64,000 nucleotides of DNA, taken from assembly GCF_018598175.1 (NCBI RefSeq), contig NZ_JAHESE010000027.1, positions 46,033 through 110,032 on the forward strand. Direction: 5' to 3'. The notes beneath the pieces were generated by a model, which was not told where the DNA came from, made no database searches, and was given only the letters and a program-made list of their open reading frames with translations. Numbering within the stretch: position 1 is the first letter of the stretch; each line of letters begins with the position of its first letter. Shown here one piece after another: positions 33,937 through 43,371 of this stretch. Origin of the DNA: Dawidia cretensis. GTDB taxonomy: Bacteria; Bacteroidota; Bacteroidia; Cytophagales; Cyclobacteriaceae. The position numbers were made by a program, and so were the translations under genes.

Positions 33937-36900
33937 ATGCGTAAAACGCTTCACAGTCGACTTCCGGTATGGGTATTGTTTCTATTTTCCCTCCCCGGCA
34001 TAGCCCAGATTATGCCCGACGACGTTCCCTTCGAACATGTATCCGTTCCGGGCAGCATTCGCTCTTCTTACGCCGTGGACATACTGCAGGATCCGGGAGG
34101 ACTATTGTGGTTTGGAACGGCCAGCGGCCTGTTCCGCTTTGATGGCTACAACTTTACCGCCTTTGACTACGTCGAGCCCGACTCCGTACATATGGCCAGC
34201 CGACAGATAACGTCGCTCCTGTGGGACGAGCAGGGCAAGCGCCTGTTGGTTGGAACCCGGCAGCATGGCTTGCTGATGTACTCAAACGTACGCGACAGAC
34301 TGGTAACACTTGTCCGCTCAAAAGAAGCCGAGCTCAACGAGCTGGCGCAAACACGTGACGGTGTGATTTGGGCAGCCTCCGGTACCGCCGGCCTGTACCG
34401 TGTGGCAAACGATACCCTGATATATTGTGATACCCACGATTCCGATCCCGGGGTATCGGCCTTGTTAGCCCACGAAAACAAGATTTTCGCGGGAGGCAAA
34501 CATCACGTCACCGTCATGGAAAACGGAGTGTTCCAATACGCCATTCCCTTGCAGAAGGATGGATACACGTTTGCATCCAAGACACGCGTCACAGCCCTCA
34601 TGATCGACCACCGCAACCAGCTGTGGGCGGGTACAGACCTGGAAGGGGTAGTGGTGATCGATCTGGCTACACGCAAAATTGTAGAACATTTCTCCGCCAA
34701 CGAAGAACCCTTCACCGGCCGCATTAATAGTTTCATGCAGGATGACCAAAAGCTGATCTGGATCCTGACAAAAACATCCGGAACCGTATTATACAATCCC
34801 GATACCCAAAAAATGGTGCAATTGATGCGGGATCCAACAAACCAATACTCCATCAGCGGAAACAATTGCGCATCCATTTTTCAAGACCGGTCCGGCATCA
34901 TTTGGATCGGCTCGAATGGCGACTTGAACAAATACGATCGGGATAAACGTAAATTCATGCACTATGAATTTAATCCGCATAATCCACATTCGCTTAGCGA
35001 CAATATTATCCGTGGCATATATGTAGATCCAAACGATCGCATCTGGACGGCGAGCGAAGGCGGCTATATCAACATCGTCGATCAGGCAACACATAAGGCT
35101 CAACGCATAAAAATCACAATACCGGGTTTTGATGATATCGTGATACCCTATGCCTTTGCGCCCAAAAGCAAAACGGAAATGTTCGTGGGGTCGTCCGCGG
35201 GAATGCTCTTGTTTAATACCCGGTCTCAACAGATATCCGCGTATAACCCCCTGGCGCAATACACCGACGGGAAACGCGTACGGCAGCTATTGCGCATCGG
35301 GCAGAAGCTATATGCGCTAGTAGCCGGCAATGTGTTGGTCTACGATTTGCAAACGGGTGACGTCGAAGAATGGAAAGACTTCGGTGGCCGAGCAACCTTT
35401 TTGTATGAAGACAACGAAGGTCGTATCTGGATCAGCACACCGGACTACCTGTGGCACCGTGACAAAGGTACCGGCGTCCTGACGCGACAGCAGTTTTCTG
35501 CGGATACAGTAAAACAAATGCCATTGCTCATCCAACAGGTGGGGCATTCATTGATCGTAACGGTATACGAAGCCGGTATGTATATACTGGACGTAGGCGC
35601 CGATGGCAAGTTCACGGTGAGAAAACACTTTACGACAAGAAACGGCTTGCCCGATAATACGGTGTACGCCGCTCTGGAAGATAAAAGTGGCAACCTCTGG
35701 CTAAGCTCCAATCAGGGTATCGTTCGCTATGGACACAGCGACAGCACGTTCACCAGCTTCGATACATCCGAGGGAGTACAGGATGAGGAGTTTAATCGCC
35801 TGGCATTTGCCCGCACCAACAGCGGAAAATTAATCTTCGGCGGAATCAACGGGCTAAACGTATTTGATCCCGAACGCTTTTCCATTAAAAGGCATACTGT
35901 CACCCCTGTTCTTTTTGGCCTAACGACCTACACAGCCGAGTCCGCATCAAACACACGCGACTACTATACGCTCTTCGATCGGAAAGATTTAAAACTGAAA
36001 CACATCCAGAATTTTTTCACCATCACCTTCGGTACGGCCGATTTTCATACCCCCGTTCGTCACACATACCAGTATAAATTAGAACACATCGACAAAAACT
36101 GGATCGACGCCGGGCAGCATAATTTTGCTAATTACACAGAATTAGAACCGGGCGAATATATATTCCGTGTCAAAGTCACCGGTACCGGCGGGACAGATAC
36201 GGAAGCATCTGTTAAAATCTATATCATTCCACCCTTCTATAAGACATGGTGGTTTAACGTGCTGGCCTTCGTGGCCGCCGGTGTAATTGTGCTCGGCGTG
36301 ATACAAGGTCGTGTGCAGCAAGACAAACTGGATCGGCATCGCCTGGAAGGCCTGTTGACCATGCGTACCGGAGAGATTGAACGCTCGCGTGAAGAGCTGA
36401 AAGCCCTGAACCAGAAAAAAGACCTCATCTTCTCTATCCTCTCGCACGATCTGCGGTCGCCTTTGACAACGTTAAAAGGCTTCTTGGGAATTCTCATTGA
36501 AGATGTCGGCGTACTGTCTCGGGAGGATATAAAAAAATATGCATTGACAATTCGCAATTCGGTCACCAACTCACTCGACCTCATCGATAACACCCTTTTC
36601 TGGTCGCTTTCTCAGATGGGCAATATCACCTACAATCCCTCCCGTGTACCGGTAAACACGATTGTAGAAAAGATCATGGGGCTGTATCAACTGACCGTAC
36701 AAAAAAAGAAGATCGAGCTCACCTATAAAGCCGATGAAGCATTGGTCGTATATGCTGACGAAAATATGTTTTACGTCACCCTGCGGAACCTGGTGTCCAA
36801 CGCCATAAAGTATACTCCTGAAGGCAAGGCCATTCGGGTAACCTGTATACGCAAAGGAAACATGGCCGAAGTCGTGGTCCACGACGAGGGTGTTGGCATG

Positions 36901-37125
36901 AGCGCCGAATACCTCAGCAAAGTGTTATCGATGAAACAACCGATCCTGAAAAAAGGAACACTCAACGAAAAAGGTACTGGTCTCGGATTGTTGTTATGCA
37001 AGGAGTTCATCGCCTTGAATAACGGCACCTTTGATGTCTTCAGCGAAGAAGGCATAGGCACCACCATCCGGGCAGCGTTTCCGCTCGCCGGAGAAAACGC
37101 TCCGCAAAGTCAAGATGCAAAGTGA
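33937..37125 (+). CDS. Sensor histidine kinase with reg_prop beta-propeller and Y_Y_Y sensor domains
   Basis: A 1062-residue membrane kinase from the ATG at 33937 (signal peptide ending PGIAQ); an ATG at 33913 adds 8 residues. Residues about 40-640 carry many reg_prop repeats (GLLWFGTASGLFRFDG, GIIWIGSNGDLNKYD, GNLWLSSNQGIVRY), which form two propellers. A Y_Y_Y domain follows (about 690-760), then one helix (WWFNVLAFVAAGVIVLGVI). The HisKA H-box is ILSHDLRSPL (His at about 837), and the ATPase has NAIKYT, DEGVGM and GTGLGL. It lacks the receiver and AraC domains of hybrid HTCS proteins, so it needs an unlinked response regulator. Its last codons overlap thiL. Confidence 0.93.
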   Translation: MRKTLHSRLPVWVLFLFSLPGIAQIMPDDVPFEHVSVPGSIRSSYAVDILQDPGGLLWFGTASGLFRFDGYNFTAFDYVEPDSVHMASRQITSLLWDEQGKRLLVGTRQHGLLMYSNVRDRLVTLVRSKEAELNELAQTRDGVIWAASGTAGLYRVANDTLIYCDTHDSDPGVSALLAHENKIFAGGKHHVTVMENGVFQYAIPLQKDGYTFASKTRVTALMIDHRNQLWAGTDLEGVVVIDLATRKIVEHFSANEEPFTGRINSFMQDDQKLIWILTKTSGTVLYNPDTQKMVQLMRDPTNQYSISGNNCASIFQDRSGIIWIGSNGDLNKYDRDKRKFMHYEFNPHNPHSLSDNIIRGIYVDPNDRIWTASEGGYINIVDQATHKAQRIKITIPGFDDIVIPYAFAPKSKTEMFVGSSAGMLLFNTRSQQISAYNPLAQYTDGKRVRQLLRIGQKLYALVAGNVLVYDLQTGDVEEWKDFGGRATFLYEDNEGRIWISTPDYLWHRDKGTGVLTRQQFSADTVKQMPLLIQQVGHSLIVTVYEAGMYILDVGADGKFTVRKHFTTRNGLPDNTVYAALEDKSGNLWLSSNQGIVRYGHSDSTFTSFDTSEGVQDEEFNRLAFARTNSGKLIFGGINGLNVFDPERFSIKRHTVTPVLFGLTTYTAESASNTRDYYTLFDRKDLKLKHIQNFFTITFGTADFHTPVRHTYQYKLEHIDKNWIDAGQHNFANYTELEPGEYIFRVKVTGTGGTDTEASVKIYIIPPFYKTWWFNVLAFVAAGVIVLGVIQGRVQQDKLDRHRLEGLLTMRTGEIERSREELKALNQKKDLIFSILSHDLRSPLTTLKGFLGILIEDVGVLSREDIKKYALTIRNSVTNSLDLIDNTLFWSLSQMGNITYNPSRVPVNTIVEKIMGLYQLTVQKKKIELTYKADEALVVYADENMFYVTLRNLVSNAIKYTPEGKAIRVTCIRKGNMAEVVVHDEGVGMSAEYLSKVLSMKQPILKKGTLNEKGTGLGLLLCKEFIALNNGTFDVFSEEGIGTTIRAAFPLAGENAPQSQDAK

Positions 37126-38147
37126 TTCCATCCCTGCGCTTGCAGCGGTACGATGGTGCCTTGCTTGCTGATCATCAAATGCTGATTGGCCTTGTCGTGC
37201 ACATAACCAATCATATGAATGTCCGGATGGTTTTTGATCTTCTCTTGATCCGCCTGCGAGATCGTAAACAACAGCTCGTAATCTTCACCGCCGTTCAATG
37301 CACACGTGATAGGATCTAGATTGAACTCGACTGCCGTATTAAAGGTGACCTGATCAATGGGAATTTTGTCTTCAAAGATTCGAACGCCTACACCGGAGTT
37401 TTTACCAATATGGAAAAGCTCAGAAGCCAATCCGTCCGAAACGTCGATCATCGAAGTCGGGAGGACACCTGCTTCTGCCAAATCAGAAACAACATCGGTG
37501 CGCGCTTCGGGTTTAAGTTGACGACCAACGATATATTCAAACGAATCCAATGCCGGCTGCATATTGGGATCCGCCAGAAACACTTGCTTCTCGCGCTCAA
37601 GGACTTGAAGGCCGATAAACGCGCCGCCCAGGTCGCCCGTTACGCAGATGATATCATTGGGCTTTGCGCCACTGCGATATACTACCCTATCTTTCTTCAC
37701 ACGACCGGTCACCGAAATGGAAATGACCAATCCTGACGGAGAAGCAGTAGTGTCGCCGCCGATGAGATCAACACCATAATTTTCACACGCCGCATGAATA
37801 CCCTTATACAAGGCGTCGACAGCTTCCACTGAAAAACGGTTTGTCAGCGCAAGACTCACCGTAATCTGCTCTGCCTTACCATTCATAGCGGCAATGTCCG
37901 ATACGTTGACCGCCACAGCCTTATATCCCAGGTGGATCAACGGCATATACGCTAGGTCAAAGTGAATACCTTCCACCAACATGTCGGTGGACAATAACAG
38001 GTAATCATCCTGCCCAGCCGACAGCACGGCAGCATCGTCACCAATGCCCTTAATAGAAGAAGTGTTCTTTAGGGAAAAACCCCGACTGATGTGGTCGATC
38101 AGCCCGAACTCTCCAAGCTGGCTGATTTCTGATCTGGTCTCGCTCAT
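37110..38147 (-). CDS. thiL: Thiamine-monophosphate kinase
   Basis: A 345-residue enzyme of the PurM/ThiL family. It shows the N-terminal IDHISRGF and the ATP-binding GIGDDAAVL, LLSTDMLVEGIHFDLAYMP, GGDTTASP, the helix-capping ICVTGDLGGAFIGL, and SMIDVSDGLASELFHI; the last domain has NGGEDYELLFT. All match active ThiL, which converts thiamine phosphate to the diphosphate. A TAnnTTTG promoter lies upstream (38208-38201). Its end overlaps the sensor kinase by 16 bases tail to tail. Confidence 0.96.
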   Translation of the reverse strand: MSETRSEISQLGEFGLIDHISRGFSLKNTSSIKGIGDDAAVLSAGQDDYLLLSTDMLVEGIHFDLAYMPLIHLGYKAVAVNVSDIAAMNGKAEQITVSLALTNRFSVEAVDALYKGIHAACENYGVDLIGGDTTASPSGLVISISVTGRVKKDRVVYRSGAKPNDIICVTGDLGGAFIGLQVLEREKQVFLADPNMQPALDSFEYIVGRQLKPEARTDVVSDLAEAGVLPTSMIDVSDGLASELFHIGKNSGVGVRIFEDKIPIDQVTFNTAVEFNLDPITCALNGGEDYELLFTISQADQEKIKNHPDIHMIGYVHDKANQHLMISKQGTIVPLQAQGWNHFAS

Positions 38148-38200
38148 AAAATAAAATAAGGCAGATGCTGCTTCACCGGGAGAACAGCCCTTTCATCCTG

Positions 38201-38208
38201 CAAAAGTA
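38201..38208 (-). promoter_or_regulatory. thiL promoter -7 element (TACTTTTG)
   Basis: TACTTTTG on the minus strand matches the TAnnTTTG consensus and lies about 54 bases before the thiL start. The leader is too short for a TPP riboswitch and shows none of its conserved elements. Confidence 0.6.
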
Positions 38209-38279
38209 AGATTATGCTCGAATATGAGCGATTTACTTCCTAATATCGTAGTAACTATGCCCCTGAAAAGGAGACTACG

Positions 38280-38441
38280 ATGAAGAAGATGATCGCGATG
38301 TTGGTTGTAATAGCAGTGGTTATTGGCGCCTGCGGCTCGTCAAAACCCTATTACAAGACAAAAAAAGGGAAGAAGAAACAGAAGTATTATAACGACATCC
38401 AGTTTGGCGGAAAAAGCGCTAGTCAGATGAAGCGTCCCTAA
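38280..38441 (+). CDS. Small lipoprotein (53 residues) with very basic segment
   Basis: A 53-codon gene (ATG 38280, TAA 38439-38441) with a strong AAGGAG site at 38268-38273, 6 bases upstream. The product has a lipoprotein signal (KKMIAMLVVIAVVIGAC, Cys18), then CGSSKPYYKTKKGKKKQKYY and the tail FGGKSASQMKRP. Eight lysines lie between residues 22 and 35. It is probably an outer- or inner-membrane lipoprotein with a basic patch that binds acidic polymers; that is inference. Its last 23 bases overlap the end of mce on the other strand. It is divergent from thiL. Confidence 0.72.
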   Translation: MKKMIAMLVVIAVVIGACGSSKPYYKTKKGKKKQKYYNDIQFGGKSASQMKRP

Positions 38442-38835
38442 TCTCCTGGCAAAGCTCCACCAGCACCCCCTGCGTCGTTTTAGGATGCAAAAAGCAGATA
38501 CGCTTGTTGTCGGCTCCATTTTTAGGTTGCGGATTGATCGGCTCAAACCCCTTCGCCTGGTAAACTTTTATGCTTTTTTCCAGGTCGGCTACTTCAAAGG
38601 CCAGGTGATGGATGCCTTCACCACGCTTTTCAATGAACCGGGCAATAGGCGAATCTGGCCGCGTAGCCTCCAGCAGCTCAATTTTCACCCCACTCACGTC
38701 AAAAAAAGCCGTGCGTACGCCTTCGGAGGCCACTTCTTCCACCTTGTAATGCGGCTTTCCCAAAAGAGCAGCAAAAAGCGTATTAGCCAGCTGCATGTCC
38801 TTTACCGCAATACCGATGTGCTCAAGTTTTTCCAT
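38419..38835 (-). CDS. mce: Methylmalonyl-CoA epimerase
   Basis: A 138-residue VOC-fold enzyme: LEHIGIAVKDMQLANTLF is the first module, with a metal His; GIHHLAFEVADLEKSI holds the second, and GVLVELCQE the last Glu ligand. It interconverts (R)- and (S)-methylmalonyl-CoA for propionate or succinyl-CoA metabolism. No mutase gene is in the window. It overlaps the small lipoprotein gene at 3' ends. Confidence 0.95.
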   Translation of the reverse strand: MEKLEHIGIAVKDMQLANTLFAALLGKPHYKVEEVASEGVRTAFFDVSGVKIELLEATRPDSPIARFIEKRGEGIHHLAFEVADLEKSIKVYQAKGFEPINPQPKNGADNKRICFLHPKTTQGVLVELCQEIRDASSD

Positions 38836-38971
38836 AATGTGTTAGCTTTGTATTCAAAGATGAGCCTTTTGCCAGAATTAAACAGCGCAAAAGCTTCTAG
38901 TGAAGGCAAGAAGGGAACATTAATGGCCTGCGGGCAGTTATAATACAACAAAGACAAAGTTCATTCCTACA

Positions 38972-39298
38972 ATGATACAGGTAACGGATAAAGCAAAAGA
39001 AAGGATTGCCGCTTTGCGCGTCGAAGAAGGCAGAACAGAAGAACATAACATTCGTGTTTCCGTAAAGGGCGGCGGGTGCTCGGGACTGATGTATGACCTC
39101 GGATTCGATAACGAGATCAATCCTGCTGACCAGGTTTTCGAAGACAAGGGCGTGAAAATTCTCGTCGATAAAAAAAGCCTGCTGTACCTCTTAGGCACCG
39201 TGCTGGATTTTACAGACGGCTTAAATGGAAAAGGCTTTCAATTCATCAATCCCAATGCCACCCGTACGTGTGGTTGCGGTGAAAGCTTCTCGGTTTGA
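38972..39298 (+). CDS. Iron-sulfur cluster assembly protein, HesB/IscA/SufA type
   Basis: A 108-residue A-type carrier. The three conserved cysteines are Cys36 in GGGCSGLMY and Cys100 and Cys102 in the terminal CGCGESF. It is full length for the family and passes Fe-S clusters to apoproteins in the cytoplasm. The frame runs almost into the redoxin-like gene. No suf or isc operon genes are nearby. Confidence 0.95.
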   Translation: MIQVTDKAKERIAALRVEEGRTEEHNIRVSVKGGGCSGLMYDLGFDNEINPADQVFEDKGVKILVDKKSLLYLLGTVLDFTDGLNGKGFQFINPNATRTCGCGESFSV

Positions 39299-39339
39299 CC
39301 CACTATCGGCGCAACCGACTCGCACAATATTTTCCGCAC

Positions 39340-39867
39340 ATGGCACTCCTCTGTTGGGTGACCATGATCAGTTGGCATACAACCGCACAGCAAAAAACTT
39401 TACGGGATACCCATACACAAGGCCTTACTGACAGCCTCACGGTATGGGTATTTCTGGCAGTGGACTGTCCCATCAGCCAAAAGTACATAAGCGAGCTCCG
39501 CCGCATGGATAGCGTCTACACCGCGCATAAGCTCCGCGTACGGGGTATCGTACCGGGAAAGATTAATCCAAACGAAGTAAAAACATTCGTGGACGAGTAT
39601 GCCATTAAATTTCCAGTATCGATCGACCGCGATTTCACGGACGTGCGACGGTTCCACGCCACCATTACGCCCGAAGCCATTCTCGTAGATCGCCAGGGCC
39701 AAATCCTCTATCAGGGGGCTATCGACAACTGGTTTTTTGATCTCGGCAAATATCGCCAGCGAGTAACAGAACATTACCTGCAGGATGCCATCGACGCTGC
39801 CCTGCAGGGCAAAACACCCACTGTTCGAAAAACAGAGGCGGTTGGCTGCATTATTCAAACGCCATAG
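39340..39867 (+). CDS. Redoxin / thioredoxin-fold secreted protein
   Basis: A 175-residue protein from the ATG at 39340 (MALLCWVTMISWHTTAQ as signal peptide); a TTG at 39295 overlapping the iscA-like stop is less likely. The thioredoxin-fold strand VWVFLAVDCPISQKYISEL carries one conserved Cys, with the C-x-x-C second Cys replaced by Ser. The end AVGCIIQ has a second conserved Cys typical of this redoxin subgroup, often fused or linked to c-type cytochromes. A role in extracytoplasmic thiol redox is likely; the partner is unknown. Confidence 0.82.
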   Translation: MALLCWVTMISWHTTAQQKTLRDTHTQGLTDSLTVWVFLAVDCPISQKYISELRRMDSVYTAHKLRVRGIVPGKINPNEVKTFVDEYAIKFPVSIDRDFTDVRRFHATITPEAILVDRQGQILYQGAIDNWFFDLGKYRQRVTEHYLQDAIDAALQGKTPTVRKTEAVGCIIQTP

Positions 39868-39971
39868 ACGAAAGCGGGAATACCGCGAAGACAACGAAAA
39901 TCGCCATGGATAAGGCTCTAAAGACCGCTTTGGGCCGGCAAATTCCCGGAGGTTAATCCAGTAATAATTCC

Positions 39972-39979
39972 TACTTTTG
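39972..39979 (+). promoter_or_regulatory. lepA promoter -7 element (TACTTTTG)
   Basis: TACTTTTG matches TAnnTTTG and lies 30 bases before the lepA start. The -33 region has only a weak GGTTAA. Confidence 0.6.
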
Positions 39980-40009
39980 CATTCCTAAATTTTTGAGGAA
40001 CAGACGGGT

Positions 40010-41794
40010 ATGGAAAACATCCGCAATTTTTGCATAATTGCCCACATCGACCACGGTAAAAGCACGCTGGCGGACAGGCTCCTGGAATTCACGGGAACCC
40101 TCAATGAACGGCAAATGGAAGCACAGGTCCTCGACAACATGGACCTGGAGAAAGAAAAAGGCATCACCATCAAGTCACACGCCATCCAGATGAAATACAA
40201 ACTGGATGGTCAGGAATACATTCTCAACCTCATCGACACCCCCGGCCACGTCGACTTCTCCTACGAAGTGTCGCGTTCAATCGCCGCCTGCGAAGGAGCG
40301 CTTCTCATCGTAGACGCCAGCCAGGGCATCGAAGCGCAAACCATCTCCAACCTCTACCTGGCATTGGAGCACGACCTGGAAATTATTCCGGTCATGAACA
40401 AGATCGACCTCCCACACGCCATGCCCGAAGAAGTGACCGACGAGATTGTTGAGCTTATTGGCTGCAAACGTGAAGATGTCATCCGCGCCAGCGCAAAAGA
40501 AGGTAAAGGGATTGAAGAAATTCTCCAGGCAGTAGTACGCCGCATCAAGGCGCCGAAGGGTGATCCAAAGGCACCACTCCAGGCGATGATTTTTGACTCC
40601 GTGTTCAATTCCTTTCGCGGTATCGAAATCTATATGCGCGTAGTGAATGGAACCATTCGCAAAGGCGATAAGATCACGTTTGTAAACACCGGTCAGGAAT
40701 ACTTTGCGGAAGAAATCGGTGTATTAAAACTGGATAAGCAACCCCGCAGTGAGATCAGCGCAGGCAACGTGGCCTATCTGATTTCGGGTATCAAGGTTGC
40801 CAGTGAAGTGCACGTCGGTGATACCATTACACACCCTGATCGACGCGGTGAATCGCTAAAAGGTTTTGAAGAAGTGAAACCCATGGTGTTTGCCGGAATC
40901 TACCCGGTAGACACCACCGAGTTTGAAGAGCTCCGTGCATCCATGGAGAAACTTAAACTCAACGATGCATCGCTGGTGTGGGAATTAGAAACCTCCGCGG
41001 CCCTCGGCTTCGGCTTCCGTTGCGGCTTCCTCGGCATGCTGCACATGGAGATTATCCAGGAACGATTGGAGCGGGAATTCAACATGACGGTGATCACCAC
41101 CGTACCCTCGGTGGAATTCAAAGCCTTCCTGACAGATGGCGAGGAGCTAAGCGTCAACGCGCCATCGGAAATGCCGGACCCGACCCGAATAAACTATCTC
41201 GAAGAGCCATACATCAAAGCACAGATCATTTCCAAATCCGAATACATTGGACCGATCATTAGCCTTTGTATGGATAAGCGTGGCGTCATCAAAAACCAAA
41301 ACTACCTCACGACCGACCGCGTTGAGATGTCGTTTGAGATGCCACTGTCCGAAATAGTATTTGATTTCTTCGATAAGCTGAAATCAATTTCCCGTGGATA
41401 TGCGTCCCTGGACTATCAGCTCATTGGCTTTCGCGAGTCAGACATGGTGAAGCTCGACGTGATGCTCAACGGCGAAAAGGTCGATGCACTTAGTGCGATT
41501 GTACATCGCGGCAAATCCCACGAATGGGGCCGCAAGCTCTGCGAAAAACTCCGCGAGCTGATTCCGCGCCAGATGTTCGACATCGCCATCCAGGCTGCCA
41601 TTGGTCAGAAGATCGTTGCCCGCGAAAACCTGAGCGCTATCCGCAAAAACGTACTCGCCAAATGTTACGGTGGTGATATCTCCCGTAAACGTAAACTGTT
41701 GGACAAGCAGAAGAAAGGTAAAAAACGCATGCGCCAGATCGGCTCTGTAGAAGTGCCACAGGAAGCATTTATGGCGATCCTGAAAATTGAATAA
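40010..41794 (+). CDS. lepA: Translation elongation factor 4 (LepA)
   Basis: A 594-residue translational GTPase. The G domain has [19 protein letters not shown] (G1), the G2 region, DTPGHVDF (G3), and MNKIDLP (G4). Later domains show [24 protein letters not shown] and the LepA-specific C-terminal domain ([23 protein letters not shown]). It acts on the ribosome to promote back-translocation or initiation-complex quality under stress. It is complete. folD starts 15 bases downstream. Confidence 0.98.
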   Translation: MENIRNFCIIAHIDHGKSTLADRLLEFTGTLNERQMEAQVLDNMDLEKEKGITIKSHAIQMKYKLDGQEYILNLIDTPGHVDFSYEVSRSIAACEGALLIVDASQGIEAQTISNLYLALEHDLEIIPVMNKIDLPHAMPEEVTDEIVELIGCKREDVIRASAKEGKGIEEILQAVVRRIKAPKGDPKAPLQAMIFDSVFNSFRGIEIYMRVVNGTIRKGDKITFVNTGQEYFAEEIGVLKLDKQPRSEISAGNVAYLISGIKVASEVHVGDTITHPDRRGESLKGFEEVKPMVFAGIYPVDTTEFEELRASMEKLKLNDASLVWELETSAALGFGFRCGFLGMLHMEIIQERLEREFNMTVITTVPSVEFKAFLTDGEELSVNAPSEMPDPTRINYLEEPYIKAQIISKSEYIGPIISLCMDKRGVIKNQNYLTTDRVEMSFEMPLSEIVFDFFDKLKSISRGYASLDYQLIGFRESDMVKLDVMLNGEKVDALSAIVHRGKSHEWGRKLCEKLRELIPRQMFDIAIQAAIGQKIVARENLSAIRKNVLAKCYGGDISRKRKLLDKQKKGKKRMRQIGSVEVPQEAFMAILKIE

Positions 41795-41809
41795 TATTTT
41801 AAGCAGGGA

Positions 41810-42697
41810 ATGACAGAAGCAATGACGTATACATTGATCGACGGTAGAAAAGTATCGACCGATATCAAGAATGAGATCTCACAAAAAGTAGCCGAGCGAA
41901 AAGCCCTGGGCCGGAAGATTCCCCACCTGGCCATCATTCTCGTCGGCGACGACGGCGCCAGCCAGACCTACGTAGACAACAAAGTGAAGTCTTGCAAGTC
42001 GGTGGGATTCCATTATACCATGATGCGATTTGCCGACACCATCTCGGAAGAGAAATTGCTCAAACACATCGATCACGTCAACAACGACGACGACGTTGAC
42101 GGCTTCATAGTACAGCTGCCCCTGCCACCGCATATTTCCGTAGAGAAAATTACCGAAAAGATTCGCTCCGATAAAGACGTGGATGGATTTACCAACCACA
42201 ACTTCGGTAGCATCATCTCGAAAAATCCACTGCTGATGCCGGCCACACCCTTCGGTGTTATGGAATTGCTGCGTCGCTATAACATCGATACAGAAGGTAA
42301 ACATGCTGTAGTAGTAGGCGCCAGCCGCATTGCCGGCGCACCACTGAGCATGATGCTCGCCGAACAAGGCCGTGCCACGGTAACCATTTGCCACAAGTTC
42401 ACAAAAGACCTGGGTAGCTATACCCGTTCGGCCGATATTCTGCTCGTCGCCGTAGGCAAGCCCGGACTGATCACGGCCGATATGGTAAAAGAAGGCGCTG
42501 TTGTCATTGACATCGGGACCACCCGTGTAGAAGGTCCCCAATATCCGAAGGGATGGGCCATTCAGGGTGATGTAGACTTCAAAGCAGTAGCCCCCAAAAC
42601 ATCCTATATTACGCCGACACCAGGTGGGGTAGGACCCATGACCATTGCTTCGTTGCTGCTCAATACCCTGCGGGCTACTGAACTGCAACACCCCTAA
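41810..42697 (+). CDS. folD: Bifunctional methylenetetrahydrofolate dehydrogenase/cyclohydrolase
   Basis: A 295-residue enzyme. It shows the family markers SQTYVDNKVKSCKSVG (catalytic Lys region), DGFIVQLPLPPH, and DVDGFTNHN, and the NADP-binding VVVGASRIAGAPLSMML and the ending PTPGGVGPMTIASLLLNT. It interconverts one-carbon units on tetrahydrofolate in the cytoplasm. It is in a run with lepA, then queE and pabB. Confidence 0.97.
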   Translation: MTEAMTYTLIDGRKVSTDIKNEISQKVAERKALGRKIPHLAIILVGDDGASQTYVDNKVKSCKSVGFHYTMMRFADTISEEKLLKHIDHVNNDDDVDGFIVQLPLPPHISVEKITEKIRSDKDVDGFTNHNFGSIISKNPLLMPATPFGVMELLRRYNIDTEGKHAVVVGASRIAGAPLSMMLAEQGRATVTICHKFTKDLGSYTRSADILLVAVGKPGLITADMVKEGAVVIDIGTTRVEGPQYPKGWAIQGDVDFKAVAPKTSYITPTPGGVGPMTIASLLLNTLRATELQHP

Positions 42698-42740
42698 AGT
42701 TGTTTAGACGCACAAGGGCCTGTACAGCCCATGAGACAAC

Positions 42741-43364
42741 GTGAAAACTGCACAAGCTATAGCGCCGCCGTCACTTCCTCTGATGGAAGATTTTTATACC
42801 ATTCAGGGAGAAGGGCACTATCAGGGCCATGCGGCCTATTTCATCCGCCTGGGCGGATGTGATGTAGGATGTGTGTGGTGTGACGTAAAGGAATCGTGGG
42901 ATGCCAGCCTGCACCCGTCCGTTGCAATAACGGAGATGGTAGACCGCGCCACGGCAGCAGGAGGGAAGATCGTCGTGATAACCGGTGGCGAGCCAGCCAT
43001 GCACGACCTCGCACCCCTCACCGCAGCATTGCAACAAGCTGGCCTGCGTACCCACATCGAAACGTCGGGTGTATATCCGCTTACCGGCACCTGGAACTGG
43101 GTATGTTTCTCACCCAAAAAATTTAAGAATCCACACGAGTCAATCTTTGAGAAAGCAGATGAATTGAAGATCGTGGTATACAACAAAAGCGACTTTGCCT
43201 GGGCCGAAGAGCTTGCAAAAAACGTAGGCTCGTCGTGTCAGCTCTTTTTGCAACCCGAATGGTCAAAGGAAAAAGAAATGCTGCCGTTGATTATTGACTA
43301 CGTCAAGGCCAACCCGCAATGGCAGGTATCGCTTCAGGTACACAAATACATGAATATACCGTAA
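42741..43364 (+). CDS. queE: 7-carboxy-7-deazaguanine synthase (radical SAM)
   Basis: A 207-residue radical SAM enzyme with a GTG start. The cluster motif is Cys40-x3-Cys44-x2-Cys47 (GGCDVGCVWCD), next to YTIQGEGHYQGHAAYF, and GGEPAMHD binds SAM. The C-terminus has HKYMNIP. It makes the 7-deazaguanine core for queuosine or preQ0. queD, the preceding pathway step, is in the window at 53675 but not linked. Confidence 0.95.
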   Translation: MKTAQAIAPPSLPLMEDFYTIQGEGHYQGHAAYFIRLGGCDVGCVWCDVKESWDASLHPSVAITEMVDRATAAGGKIVVITGGEPAMHDLAPLTAALQQAGLRTHIETSGVYPLTGTWNWVCFSPKKFKNPHESIFEKADELKIVVYNKSDFAWAEELAKNVGSSCQLFLQPEWSKEKEMLPLIIDYVKANPQWQVSLQVHKYMNIP

Positions 43365-43371
43365 GACACGC

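Noticed and set aside
38148-38279. TPP riboswitch in front of thiL
   Set aside because: The leader is about 50 bases and lacks the conserved CTGAGA and related elements.
41879-42691. 270-codon frame on the minus strand opposite folD
   Set aside because: Antisense shadow of folD with no recognisable domain.
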